Part shown: in pieces, positions 1 through 10,701 of the stretch
Numbering within the stretch: position 1 is the first letter of the stretch
How the letters are laid out: each line of letters begins with the position of its first letter
Assembly: GCA_022579005.1 (NCBI GenBank)
Contig: MU401819.1
Span: forward strand, 3,037-26,922
DNA: 23,886 bases
Source: Poronia punctata
Taxonomy: Eukaryota; Ascomycota; Sordariomycetes; Xylariales; Xylariaceae
Direction of reading: 5' to 3'
The notes under the pieces: model-generated
What the model saw: only the letters and a program-made list of their open reading frames with translations
What the model was told of the DNA's origin: nothing
Databases searched by the model: none
Program-made: the position numbers and the translations under genes

Positions 1-91
1 CAAATCAAAAGATCAACAAAATAACGTAACTCGTGTTTTTTTGAATATCAATTTTATTATTTGTTTCCGGGCCAATCACCTTGTTTCCATT

Positions 92-101
92 CCCCCCCCC
101 C

Positions 102-133
<32 letters not shown>

Positions 134-135
134 TT
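92..135. repeat. Homopolymer pair C18 then T26
   Basis: Bases 92-109 are all C and bases 110-135 are all T, with no interruption. It may be a true mononucleotide microsatellite, but exact lengths of such runs are unreliable in short-read assemblies. Confidence 0.9.
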
Positions 136-251
136 AAAGGGCTCCATATAATAGCAAGAAATGCAAATAAAGTGCTGCGTAGCTAAGTAAGCTACTTTTT
201 AACTGTCCGTTTTGCAAAGCGCGCAAGCCTTTCTAAAATAGGTATAAAGTG

Positions 252-854
252 TTAAGTACAATAGTAAAATGTGTGAGTTAAGAAACTGTGGTGTACGAGT
301 GAAGCTGTCACTGTATGCCCCACGTCACCAAGTCCTGCGGAACCTCCAGGGCTGAGAGGTTCTGCGTTATGCTTCTTGTGGTAGGTGGGGTCTAAATCCT
401 TATAAATGCAATTGATATTTTCCAATCCTAATCTATGCAGATATCGCGACTGCGCATCCCACTTTCTGTCCAAAAATAAATCAACGACCCAGAGAAATGG
501 GTCTTCAGACCACCCAGACACCTAGATTCATCCACGCTCACAGTACCTAGGAAGTAACCTTAGATTATTAAGGTAACCCACCGCTTCGTGCCTCATCAGT
601 CCAAAGTTACATCTTTTGTTGGAGACTGTCCGCTCTTTAGATAGGGCTGTATATATCATCTCTTTTCGCTTCACGTATCGAGTTTCTCCTTCCTGGGATG
701 CTTTGAAATTTGCTGTGAAAGCACTTGTTATAACTACTGGATAGGTTATACGAGCAGTGTGCTTTGTACCACCGCTCCACATGTTTATCGATCTGTCGCA
801 AAAGTAAACAAAGTCGCGGGCAATACGCGCAACGAAGCCCGAACCGCCCTGCAT
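252..854 (-). other. Doubtful minus-strand coding relic or small spliced gene
   Basis: On the minus strand an ATG at 854 opens 108 codons to a TGA at 528-530. After ATC and a TAG at 522-524, the same frame stays open for another 89 codons to about 252. The two stretches are therefore one frame broken by TGA-ATC-TAG. Either a CGA/CAG pair decayed by C-to-T change, or the stops lie in a roughly 60-nt intron. A GTGGGT donor near 584 and an ATCTAG acceptor at about 522 would join the halves in frame (MRHEA then VSGWSEDP). I recognise no domain, and the splice signals are weak. It would be divergent from the Bud3 gene with about 245 bp between starts. Chance open frames of this size are not rare. 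Confidence 0.2.
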
Positions 855-1057
855 TCTGCGTCAGCCGCAACGCGAGGCTCGATATATTTGTTTATGCGAA
901 CATAGTGTTGCTCCGCGAGGCGTTTGTGTAACGAATCTCGTCCCGTCGTCATTACGCCGTTCCTCGATTGGTTCGCCCATCTTACTTGGCGACCTCCTCG
1001 ACAGCGACCTATTATACAGTCTACAACCTATCCTCTATCCGCATTTGCTTTGCTTCC

Positions 1058-1092
1058 ATGCCCAGTCGCTCTTACCCAACATGACCCATTAG
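1058..1092 (+). promoter_or_regulatory. Two overlapping upstream ORFs before Bud3
   Basis: ATG at 1058 opens an 8-codon uORF (M-P-S-R-S-Y-P-T) ending at TGA 1082-1084. A second ATG at 1081 opens M-T-H and stops at TAG 1090-1092; the two overlap as ATGA. The main ATG follows at 1100, seven bases after the second stop. The first ATG has a weak context (T at -3), the second has A at -3, and the main start is strong (ACCATGG). If the transcript starts upstream of 1058, both would be scanned before the main start. The transcription start is not known from sequence. Confidence 0.55.
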
Positions 1093-1099
1093 AGCGACC

Positions 1100-4000
1100 A
1101 TGGTCCGCGTAACCGAGGAGCTGGCCTTGTCGCCAGATCATGTCACTCTTTACCAAACTACCGACCCGCTACTTGGCCACCTACCCCTACTCGTCTTTCA
1201 TGGCCCCTCTACTACTGCCAACTACACCTTCAACAGTTCAAGAGTACAGGTACACATCTACTCGCCAGCGGGCTTTCAGACCTTTCCCCGACTCACGATA
1301 TCGCCCAACTCTCCCTATTATAATGTCGTCCACCATCTACCCCGCGAGTATCAGGGGGACGAAATCTACCGCGCTCTCGCTTTCGGCTTGTCCAAGTACT
1401 TTCATGAGCTACCGGAGCTGGTGAAGAACCATATCAAGCAGCAATATCCGACCACGAGAGGGCGCCGTCCGGGCTCTTCTCCCGCGCTCTTCGGCGATCA
1501 GCATGCTGCCGATATTGCCAAGTCCATGGTGCGAGCCGACAACTCGGCCGAAGTGATCCAAAGGCTTCACGTCGCTTTGCAGACTCAGCATGTGACGAAT
1601 ATCGATGTGGACCTCGTCCTGCCTCCAAACGCCATTATACCCTTGCAAGCTGCCGATTTCGAGGAGATACTCGACGACGAAGATGATATCATGGACCCGA
1701 CTCTGCGCCAGTACGGCATGTACACGCCGCTGATTAAACTCTTTGGGGAGCCCATGTTCCTACCGACTGCGAGACTACGACGGGCCCCTTCCAAACCTAG
1801 CGCGCTCAACCGAACAAAGTCATTCTCGAAAGACCAGAAATTGGAGTTGAGGCAAAAGATAGTTGAGCTGGTGGAGACGGAAGAGCGATATGTCGGGAAG
1901 ATAGATGAGTTGGTGAACCGCATTTCTCTCGAATACCGGCAGAAGGCCAACGACGGGGAGTCGAACGGCAGCTTCAGCCCCTCGCCCGAGGATGTGGACA
2001 AGCTCTTCCCCAAGTCATCTTACCAGATCCTCCAAGTCAACAGGGACTTCATGCGGCAGTTGCGCAAAGTCCTGGACGAGACGGAAGACAGTGCGCAGAA
2101 GGACGCAGAGGCAGGTACCTCGTCGTCCCGAGTTGGCGTGTCGGGGAGCTTGTTAGGGAAGACGAAGGATGCGAGTGGTGCCGTGGCCGTGGCGAAAATC
2201 ATGTTGGAATGGTTCCCCAAGTTCACGGACTGCTATCAAGACTACATCCGGGCAAGCCAGAATTTTCCGCAGCTCATCACCACGTTCGTCAGCAAAGACT
2301 CGACGTTCACTGAGCGTATTGCGCTCACGGGCGAGCAGCATCTCCGTTCCACCGTCATCGAGCCTGTGCAACGTCTCCCGCGCTACAGCCTGATTATAGA
2401 TCAGATCGTTAGTTGCTTGCCAATCACGCACCCGGCGCTTCAGCTCATGTTGAAAGCACGAGACATCATCGCCAATATCTGTTCCATGGATGATCCGCTG
2501 GCGGATAAACCGCATGTAAGCACGCGACTGCGCAACATGATTGAGAGCTGGCCAAGCGATCTCGATCCAAAGGGCCGCTTGATTACCGCGGCCGATTTCT
2601 TCGAGTTGCCTGCCCCTTATCAGGATACGGACGTGGCCGATGTCCAACTAGAAGAGCGGGCCGGCCTGTTCCTCGTCTTCTCCGACTGCATTGTCGTGGT
2701 GAAGAAGATATTCGGAACTCAGATGACGGCCCGCGACCTCCTGCGAGAGATCGACAAGCCTTCGGCGGCGGGCTTGCTGGTATCCATGACGAACGCAGCT
2801 GGTGGACAAGGCTCGTATGATTTGGCCTTTGCAGGATGGCACGAACTCGCCGACATCAGGTTCACTGAGTCGGCCGATGGCCGCATGACCTGGATGACAT
2901 CAGGGAAGGAGATGAGGGGCGGGCACGCTGGCGACTTTGTTACAAACACGGCGATTACGTCGAGGTGTTTCATACTACAGGAATCATACGAGGGCAAAGC
3001 AGCGAAATGGAGCGAGGATATCGTCAAGGCAAGGATAGAAAACAGGTTTTCGGAAAAGGAGCGTGAGGACGCTTGCTGGACTCTGCGTTCCGTGAGGATG
3101 CCTGACACCGGTCTGGGCCTATTTGCCGCAGTATTCCAGGAAGGGCTCGACCAACTGGTTGAAGGACGCAAGGAACCGGCCCCTATCCGCATCGTCGTCG
3201 ACCACGAAAGAGGCACCAAGGGATCGCCGGTCGGCCATTACGGGGTGGAGATATGCTCGGATGTGAGGGCTGGGGACTTGAAGAAGCTGGTCATCATCAC
3301 AGTCGGGCTCCATGGAAAGCGTACTACGGATGAAGTCTGCCTCGAAGATTTCCTTCCCACGCTCGCGCGCAGAAGTGAGAATTACGATTGTCCGTGACGA
3401 GGCTGTTAGCTAACATATACATAGTCATCCAGTTTCTCAGCACTCAATTCAACGTCGCCAACCCCGGCCTGACTCCAGCGTTGGTCTCGTTTAATGCGAA
3501 AGTACTTCGCGGATTAAATGCTTCGAATAGAGCAGAAAAGACGAGGTCGTTCTTGACTTCATCACCTGTCAAATACCTCTCGAGCTTCCTCGGAGGGGGT
3601 GGATCTAATTCCTCAGATAACACGGTGACCATGTCCAAGCTCCAGCGAACACTTACGGGGGAAAGCTCCAGTCTCAGTTCGACGTTCCTCCCAGGACAGA
3701 TCAGCCGCTCGAATAGTACGCGAGATGCTGCCTCCCTATACGGATCGGCGAAAAGCAGGGATGGCATCAAAGTCGGCACCGAGGAGAACCGGGCGGAGAA
3801 CCCGATTTTCAGGTTGGAACAGACCTTTACGGGTTACATGGCTAGTCTCCTGGCTCGGAAAGGCAGCTTCACAGGCCGGACATTGCTGAACAGATCGGCG
3901 GTGGATGAGCTATCGGTAAACTACCTTTATAATAAGCTCATCGAAAATCCATTTGAGCTCGAGACGGCCCAAGAGGTGGGCGCGGATGTCGTTTTTGTGG

Positions 4001-5805
4001 CGTTTGAGAAATTCATACGGATCGCTTGGAGGGATCAGATGGGCCCGATCATAGGGACCAAGGCACTGGACGCTCTGCAAGAACGAGCATCAAAGAAGTT
4101 ACCTGGTGATTTTGCCGACTTCGTCCATTACCTGTTCAACGATATGGCGCCGCAGAACCGAAGGGCCTTCACCGCGCTTATCAAGCTGTTGGCCGACCTA
4201 CTCGATGGCTGTGAGAACGACAGTGACCGAGGCGGCCTTACTCTCGCCTTCGCAGAGGTCTTGGTTGATCACAAAATAGCTCACATGTACATCAATCTCC
4301 TCGACCGGCTCGTGGAAGACTGTGACCGGATCTTTGACGACGGGCCCGGTGGCTTGAGCTTCACCATTCCTACTGGGGTTTCTGTCTTTGAGTCGATGAA
4401 CTCGACGACGCGTAGTGCCAAGTCCTACACGGGCTCGATGACGTCCAACACCTCTTCGCTGAGGAAAAAGTTTGGGTTTGAAAACTTGCTGATGCGCCAA
4501 AATAGCAAGACAGAAACGGAGAGCCGGTCTTCGGTCTGGCGTACGTTGAGTAAACATGGCAGGAATCCGGCCACTGGCGAACCCTCGAGCCTGTCCAGAG
4601 GCTTTGTGACCAGGACAAACTCGGTCGATGCCGGTATACAGCTAGGGACGAATAAGATGAGACGGCCCGGGTCGAGAGACCGGCCGCCTATTGCTGGTGC
4701 CTTCGACGATGCTTTCAGCCGTCCGACAAGCTCACAGAAACTAGAGACGATCGGCGAGCCAGCGGACGAAGGAGGGTACAAGCCGCCAAGGCGAAAACGC
4801 CGGAGCTCGCTGTCGGACCTGAAGAGACTCCTAGAAGCCACAAACCTCGACGATGACCTGCCGGTGCAGCCCTTGGGACATATGAAGGAGACGTCGGACA
4901 AGTTCAACTCTCCTCCACGTGTCCCCCTGCCTTCCAAAATCCCCATCAGCCCGACCGCTTACCCGGCTTCTGGTAATACTACTATCCGACCGTCAAGGCA
5001 GAAAGACAGCGTCCAAGAGCCGCTGAGCACCATCTTTCCATCAAACGAGTCGTCGACAAAACCGCCGACAAGACCACATCTCAAGGGCTTGTCAAGTTCC
5101 AACATTCCCACGCTCAAGCCATCCCGGGACGCGGGTGGGGACCTGAGTGAGTCTGCCACTCGGCCGACAACTAGCCCTACAAGGACGCCAGGCAAGCTAC
5201 GTCTGCAGTCGCCACAGAAGTTACGAGAACGGCTTCAGGTAGAAAAGAAGGCGGTAGAGGAGGTAGATGCCAGTCTGCGATCCGAACTATCGAGGATATC
5301 GGCCGACATGGCCAGAGTCAACCCCAACCTGCCGCGCAGCGCCACTATGGACATCCGAAAACTATCATCGAGCGTGCAGTCACTCGAGGAGCGTCTCCCC
5401 GGTCTCTTGGCGCAGCTAGCGGACCGCCAAGACCAACTACAGAAGGAGATGGAGGCGACGGTCAAGGCCAGCGAAGCCAAGGTGAAGGCCATCGACCAAC
5501 TCTACAAGGAGAGCATGGCGGAAAACGAGCTGCTGTACGAGAAATTCAACAGCGAGCTCGGCAAGATCGTCAAGGCGCTCAAGGGTAAATCCCGCGAGGA
5601 CAAGGAGGAACTCATCGGACGCATGAAGGAATGCAGCGAGGAGACGGCACGGGTTAAGAAAGATAACGCGCGTCTGAAGAGGGAGATGGTCAGTCTTCGC
5701 GCCTTGATCAAGGCAACAGATATAAATAACAACACAAACAACAACAAAACAAGCACAAACACGGGAAACACAACAAGCGCAGGCGCAGGCGCAGGCGACG
5801 TCTAG
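1100..5805 (+). CDS. BUD3: Bud3-like Rho guanine nucleotide exchange factor (DH-PH), septation
   Basis: Exons 1100-3374 and 3425-5805 give 1551 aa. The 50-nt intron has GTGAGA, a GCTAAC branch site and ATAG; it joins the two frames exactly (R-I-I-Q-F). Order: an N-terminal region of about 200 aa matching the Bud3 N-terminal family; a DH domain at about 249-465, starting ELVETEERYVGKIDEL and with the helix PVQRLPRYSLIIDQI; a PH-like domain from about 480 (GLFLVFSDCIVVVKK near 520); a RhoGAP-like helical segment at about 905-1065; a Ser/Pro-rich basic linker; a coiled coil at about 1357-1524; and an Asn/Thr- and Ala/Gly-rich tail. In Neurospora and Aspergillus, Bud3 activates the GTPase Rho4 at septation sites, so a cortical or septal role is inferred. 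ACCATGG supports the start. Polyadenylation-like AATAAA occurs at 6039 and 6107. The DH domain is firm; the Bud3 name is by family memory. Confidence 0.85.
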
Positions 5806-6192
5806 GGAAGTAGGTCGGCGTTTTTAGCAATGTCGTTGATAGAACAAGCGGCTTCTTCTTGCTCTTCCTCTTCTTCCTCTTCAAGGTTCGGCAGATTGGC
5901 GTTCTGGTGGTTGTCACTTTGGAAGAAACGGAACCTGAAGAGTTGGAATGGTTACATCATGATGACGACGATGATGATGATGATGGTCGGGGCCGGTGTT
6001 GGAGGAGGTCTTGTCATAGAGCGAGGGCGTTTTTGATAAATAAACCGGTGTTGTGTTGTGGTAATAACCCCCAACACCAACACCAACACCTCCTCTTATA
6101 TGTCGGAATAAAAAGAATTGTTTGTTGATGATGATGTTGTGGTTGTGTTTTTTGTCGGTGTTTTTATATATAGATATTATATCAATCAGTGC

Positions 6193-6457
6193 ATTCGATT
6201 CGATTTGATTCGATTCAATTCATTGCTTGAGATAAGAAAGGGAGGATCCTGACTTTTTACAAGTCCGCAGCCATAGATAGACACACAGACAAGAAGGCAT
6301 ACATGCATTACAAATACTAGCAAAGGAAAGGAAAAGAAAAGAAAAGAAAACAACTATGAAAATTGAACAACCTTCTAGACTTGCCTTGCCTTGCCTTGCC
6401 TTGCCTTGCCTCATTATCTCTCTAGGGGGTATCTTACCTTACCTTACCTTACCTTAC
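6193..6457. repeat. Cluster of four different pentanucleotide microsatellites
   Basis: Four arrays with period 5 lie within 265 bp. ATTCG, six units with variants (6193-6222). AAAGG twice, AAAAG three times, then AAAAC (6322-6351). TTGCC, six perfect units (6381-6410). CTTAC, five perfect units (6433-6457). The last two differ, after phase shift, by one G/A change (TTGCC versus TTACC). They lie in the presumed 3' UTR or just downstream of the Bud3 gene. Confidence 0.9.
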
Positions 6458-6543
6458 TCTATCTATTAGAATAAGAATAGATACCGACACTTGGGTAGAT
6501 CTGATAGATATCCAGGTCTTGATCCTTCTTGATTCTTCTTGAT

Positions 6544-6574
6544 TCTTCTTCTTCTTCTTCTTCTTCTTCTTCTT
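6544..6574. repeat. TTC trinucleotide microsatellite
   Basis: About ten uninterrupted TTC units, preceded by two diverged GATTCTTCTT copies from 6527. It forms a pure polypyrimidine tract on the plus strand. Confidence 0.9.
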
Positions 6575-6747
6575 TCCTCGCTTATTTCGAACCAACTAAC
6601 CTAGCTACTTACTTACCTTACCTAGCTGCCCTTCAGGTTCAACTATTTCCAAGAGCTGCTGGCACATCCTGGCTGTCTGGCTGACAGGGCAGGTAATAAA
6701 TATATAGGTATGTAGGTACTTATCTAACCTTAGTAAGTCCCGAGTTT

Positions 6748-6770
6748 AAAAAAAAAAAAAAAAAAAAAAA
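6748..6770. repeat. A23 homopolymer
   Basis: A run of 23 A followed by TTGAATGAGGATGAATGAAG. No target-site duplication or retroelement body is seen upstream, so it is read as a mononucleotide tract rather than a retroposed tail. Confidence 0.85.
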
Positions 6771-7212
6771 TTGAATGAGGATGAATGAAGATGAGATCTA
6801 GATAATAAAAAGTTATGATTGCAACTAACACTTTCCTACAAGTCCTCTTTTATTGCCAAATGTTACAAAGCTTGTCTTTATCTACTATAACCTACCATCT
6901 ACCCAAGTTCAACTCAACTTGCCGTATTTAGATGAAAAATGCCCGGTCTTCTTCTCCCGGGTAGGTATAGAGAAGTAGTACAAACCAGTAAAACAGAAAA
7001 GCATCACCGTATTGTGTAAACCCCCATACGAGAGTAGATGGCGTAAGGAGCATTAGTCTCGACGAAACATAACACAGAATAAACAGTATTGCCGTAAGAC
7101 GCCGGCACATGTACTTTATCCTTTCTACTGAAGAATATAAATTATGATGGCATATTTATCTACGCATGTCGACCGCCATCTTGACCCATACCTTTCTTTA
7201 TATGCGGCTTGT

Positions 7213-10200
7213 CTACTGGCCACTTGCCATCTCGCTTAGCTTCCCCTTTTCTTCTTCTGTCAGGCTATTGTACCAGTTGCCGAATCCGGCAATGTTTTCC
7301 CTTGCGGCAGCGACGAAGAACTCGGTGAGATACTGTTGCGTCTCGTCGTCGCGATGGCGCATATTACTTGCATCCAGATATCCCATGAGGTCGTTCTTCG
7401 TCGATCCGAGGGTAAGATCGATCGTGTCTGGGTCGTCCTCCCATCCATCATCCTCGTCGTCTTCATCCGCGAACTCGGCAGCCGCAGCAGCTGCTGCATT
7501 AGCGGCCCCGGCAAGGCCTGACGCCGATAGGAGCTCTTCTATGAGCACCTTGATGATCTTTAGGGGTGCCGGAATGATGGTGAATTGATCGGGATCTGCG
7601 GGGTTTAGCCTATGTGGGCTGAGATAGGGGCTAGTTGGTTCCATACTGTTCTTAGCACGGGAGCGCGTCACAATCCGATCACTTGTAGGTATGATCATGT
7701 CCCCCTTGACCATCGTTTGCGCCACGCGAGGGTCATCCAGGCTGTATATCTTTGAAAGCGCGATGACACTGTTGCCATGTTAGCGACTGTGGACTGTGCG
7801 ACGATAAAGTGGTGGTGGGTGGGGGACTTACTTCTGTCTAATCTCGTCATATCCTGCAAAATTAACCGAGTTCTCCAGCCATTTGGCCAAGACAACCTGC
7901 AGGCCACTCTGGCCATTGATCTGGATAGTTGCCAAGAATTCCACGACATCGTGGGCACCGACTAGGGAAAGTCTGGCGAAGACCAAGATCAGAGACTGAA
8001 TAAAGGGGGCGGCCTGGGCACTAGCCAGACGATTGGCCACTGCCTGCAAAAGCTGCGGCAAAAAGGGCCCTAGACGCGCATGGCCGGCCTTTTCAACAAG
8101 CTCGGCCGCCAGACCACCAACCTCGGAAGCGGCGTTGTCCTCGATCGTGGTGCCCAGCAAACGGTCAATAATATGAAGGCACACTTCAAGGCCGGACCTG
8201 TTGTTCTCGTCGTGGTAGTTGAACACCTGCTCATGGTCGTGAGCTAGCAGGAACTTGACCGCCTCAGCACCGGGGCGCAAGATTTCGCCCTCGTTACTCT
8301 GCATGAGGAGCTTGCTAAGCTTGGGCAGAGTAGCCGCAACAAAGCCCTGCGGCAACGGCTCTGGGCCATACTGAGCAAGTGACACCATCAATTCTGCTGC
8401 GAACTAGTACACACGGGACATCGTCAGTACTCAGCTCACGCAAGCCGGAACAAGACGGAGGGCAAACTTACAATGACCAAAGGGCTATCCGATGTAACAT
8501 CGGCCACATTAAAAGCACCAGTCAGTGACGGAAGCACCTTTTCACATAGGGCCTGGTATGCAGTCGCATCGGACATGATTTGTACAATGTCCTCAAAAGT
8601 CTCGCATATCAGCATCGTGACCTGCCAGTTGTTGGAGCCGTGCTTTGCTAGCAGGAACAAGAGGTCCAGAGCAGCCGGGTCGCCCGTGACAGCCATGACC
8701 TTATTGATGGTAATGGCGGCTCGGAGCGTCTCTGCCAGCGTGACAAGCAGGTCGTCGGCCTCTTCGAGGTCCACCAGATCCCGTGTCGACAGCCATTGGT
8801 TCATAGCCACCACGATCCTTGCCTGGAGCTGGGCATTGCCCTGGATGCCTTCGAGCTCGCTGGTCAGGAACAATTCGGTGGCTTTGATGCAAGAAGCCTG
8901 GACGAGCTCCGACTCCTCCGATGTGATCCCCTCGATGGTTCGATCCATCAGCCCAGCAGCGATTGAGTTGCATTTCGACAGAAGACCAGCCACCAGATAA
9001 CCTCTGGCCCGCAGAAGAGGCTCCTGGTTCTGGTTTATGGCGTAGTTGACAAGTTCCAAGTAAGCTTGACTAAGCTCTGGCGAGATGGTCTTGTGAGTCT
9101 CGAGGAAGTCGCTTAAAACTATGTTGAGCAAATAGAGAGCGGCCTCTAGATTCCGCCACGAAACATCCGCACCAAAGATTGATTTCGTATAGGCAAAGAG
9201 ACCCTCCAAAGCCTTGGTCCCCAACCAGTCGCCCAGCTTGATCATGAGGTCGCCGCAAGCCGTTCGTGGAGTGTAGTTGGCACTGACGGATTGCTCTTCC
9301 GCCAGGTACAGCGAGACATCAATGTCCCAGAGCTGCTGTTCTTCCAGCGTGATCCGGCTGTAGGACGTAGCCACTTTGGAAATGTCGAGCAACCAAGAAG
9401 ACTCATGAGCTGCAACGCCATTGAGCTGGGCCTCGAGCTCCTTACGTACGGGTGACGCTTTCAGGCAATGATTGAAAAAGTCCAGCTCCTCCAGTACAAG
9501 GAAATCGAGCGTATAAGGTAGGTTGTCAGAGTCTTCCAAACGTCCCTGGGCCTCATTCTCGAGATATAGTTGCGCATACAGGGGCTCAAGTAGAGACAGT
9601 TCTTGCCAAATAGCTTGGAAGAAGACGGGGGTGTGGGGTAATAGGAGGGATGAGAAGACGACTCGAATCCTCATCAGACATTTGATAACCTGGAATTTAA
9701 GTGCGACTAGGCCATTCCAAGAATCGGGCTGGAGGTTGGACTGAGGATCGAGACCGGGCATCTGGTGCTTTATAATCTCTAGGAAGAAAGGAAGCCAGCC
9801 TTTCAGCGTCTCTTCGGCAAACGATGTGACTTCCTTCGGATGTTCGTCTTTGACCGTATCCATAAGATCGAAGCAACCTCGGAGTACACAAACAGCCAAC
9901 GCTCGTAGGACAGGCTTTCGGTTATTGTTTAAGGCGACATCGTAGACAACTTTGACAATATCCTGGGCCATCGAAAAGAACTGCTCGTCACTCAGGCTTT
10001 CCTCTACTAGGTCGCTTAGTACTTTCAAGGCACCGTGGAGCTGGTTATCATTCCCAGTCGTGATCATTCCGAGGAGAGTGGGGAGAAGGTTCGGCCATTG
10101 TTCGGGGAAGTCGACGTTGGCGATTTTGCCTACAACGAAACTTTTAATAGGTGTCAGTAGGATGTTGCTTATAGTACATCTAGTAAATATCCAAAGGAAA

Positions 10201-10701
10201 TCGCAGGAACGTGTGGCTTTCCAGCCATGAGGCATCTATGAGAACATGGACACCGCCTCTGGACATGTCAAGAGCCATTGGGCACCAAGACGGTGAGAGA
10301 ACAGATGCGCCGAGGAAGCGACAGTATGACCACTTGAAGATGTGCTACTATAAAGGAACATCCACATACCTCGCCGCTGTCTTAATCCTCCTATCATCCT
10401 CGCAGTTGATAGCTAGATCCAGTGCCACCGTTCTGATCTGCTCTCGGACGTCGTCCGCGATCGGGATGGCGGGACCGTCATCGTTCTCTCCGCTCCAATT
10501 GTTCTCGATGAATCGGCGAAGTGTGCTTAAGGCAGCTTGTCTGACATGTATCGGAACCGACGAGTGGCGGGCGATGTTAGCAAGCGCCGGAGGGAACGCC
10601 GGGTTCGGCTGGGCATGCTGTAAGTCGAGTTCGGCTTGTTTCCTCGGGCCCTCAGTGTTCAACTGCGTGTCGGCAAGGGTCCGGACAAGCTGCTCCTCCA
10701 T
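7213..10701 (-). CDS. KAP114: Kap114 / importin-9 family karyopherin-beta
   Basis: Four exons on the minus strand: 10701-10370, 10140-8472, 8403-7832 and 7768-7213, giving 1042 aa, close to human importin-9 and yeast Kap114. The introns are 229, 68 and 63 nt with GTATGT or GTAAGT donors, and all phases match. Joins restore family sequence: KTAA-S-FVVGKIANVDFPEQWP, SPLVI-FAAELMVSLA and YDEIRQ-N-VIALSKIYSLDD. The N-terminus (about residues 19-75) has the importin-beta N-terminal pattern, and the body is helical HEAT-like. Near the C-terminus, residues 956-972, lies an acidic loop (EFADEDDEDDGWEDDPD), a hallmark of this subfamily that contacts H2A-H2B. Known cargoes of the family are histones H2A-H2B and TBP, carried into the nucleus with Ran. 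A TTG upstream in frame at 10716 was rejected in favour of ATG 10701. Confidence 0.93.

Larger units (their letters stand above)
1..1099. other. Upstream intergenic region, promoter side of the Bud3 gene
   Basis: No gene can be assigned with confidence. The left part is AT-rich and carries a C18 run followed directly by T26. Between 252 and 854 the minus strand holds long open stretches, described separately. The last 100 bases before the ATG at 1100 are pyrimidine-rich (repeated CCT and CTT), as is usual for fungal transcription start regions, and contain two short uORFs. No TATA box is clear. Confidence 0.6.
5806..7212. other. Convergent intergenic region rich in microsatellites
   Basis: This is the 1.4 kb between the stop codons of the converging Bud3 and Kap114 genes. 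It must hold both 3' UTRs. Visible content: a GAT/GAC repeat near 5956-5987, hexanucleotide CCAACA copies near 6071-6090, four pentanucleotide arrays at 6193-6457, a TTC array at 6544-6574, and an A23 run at 6748-6770. Short open frames here are repeat-driven and show no domain. I see no gene. Confidence 0.7.

Noticed and set aside
3388..3426. TTG start at 3388 for a separate second gene in the Bud3 locus
   Set aside because: A 50-nt intron with good donor, branch and acceptor joins the two frames, and the second frame has no ATG near its start.
4198..4946. Several long antisense open frames inside the Bud3 gene
   Set aside because: They are shadows of the GC-rich Ser/Arg coding region on the plus strand, with no domain and no splice logic.
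6748..6790. Retroposon poly-A tail
   Set aside because: No element body or target-site duplication is seen; it sits among other simple repeats.
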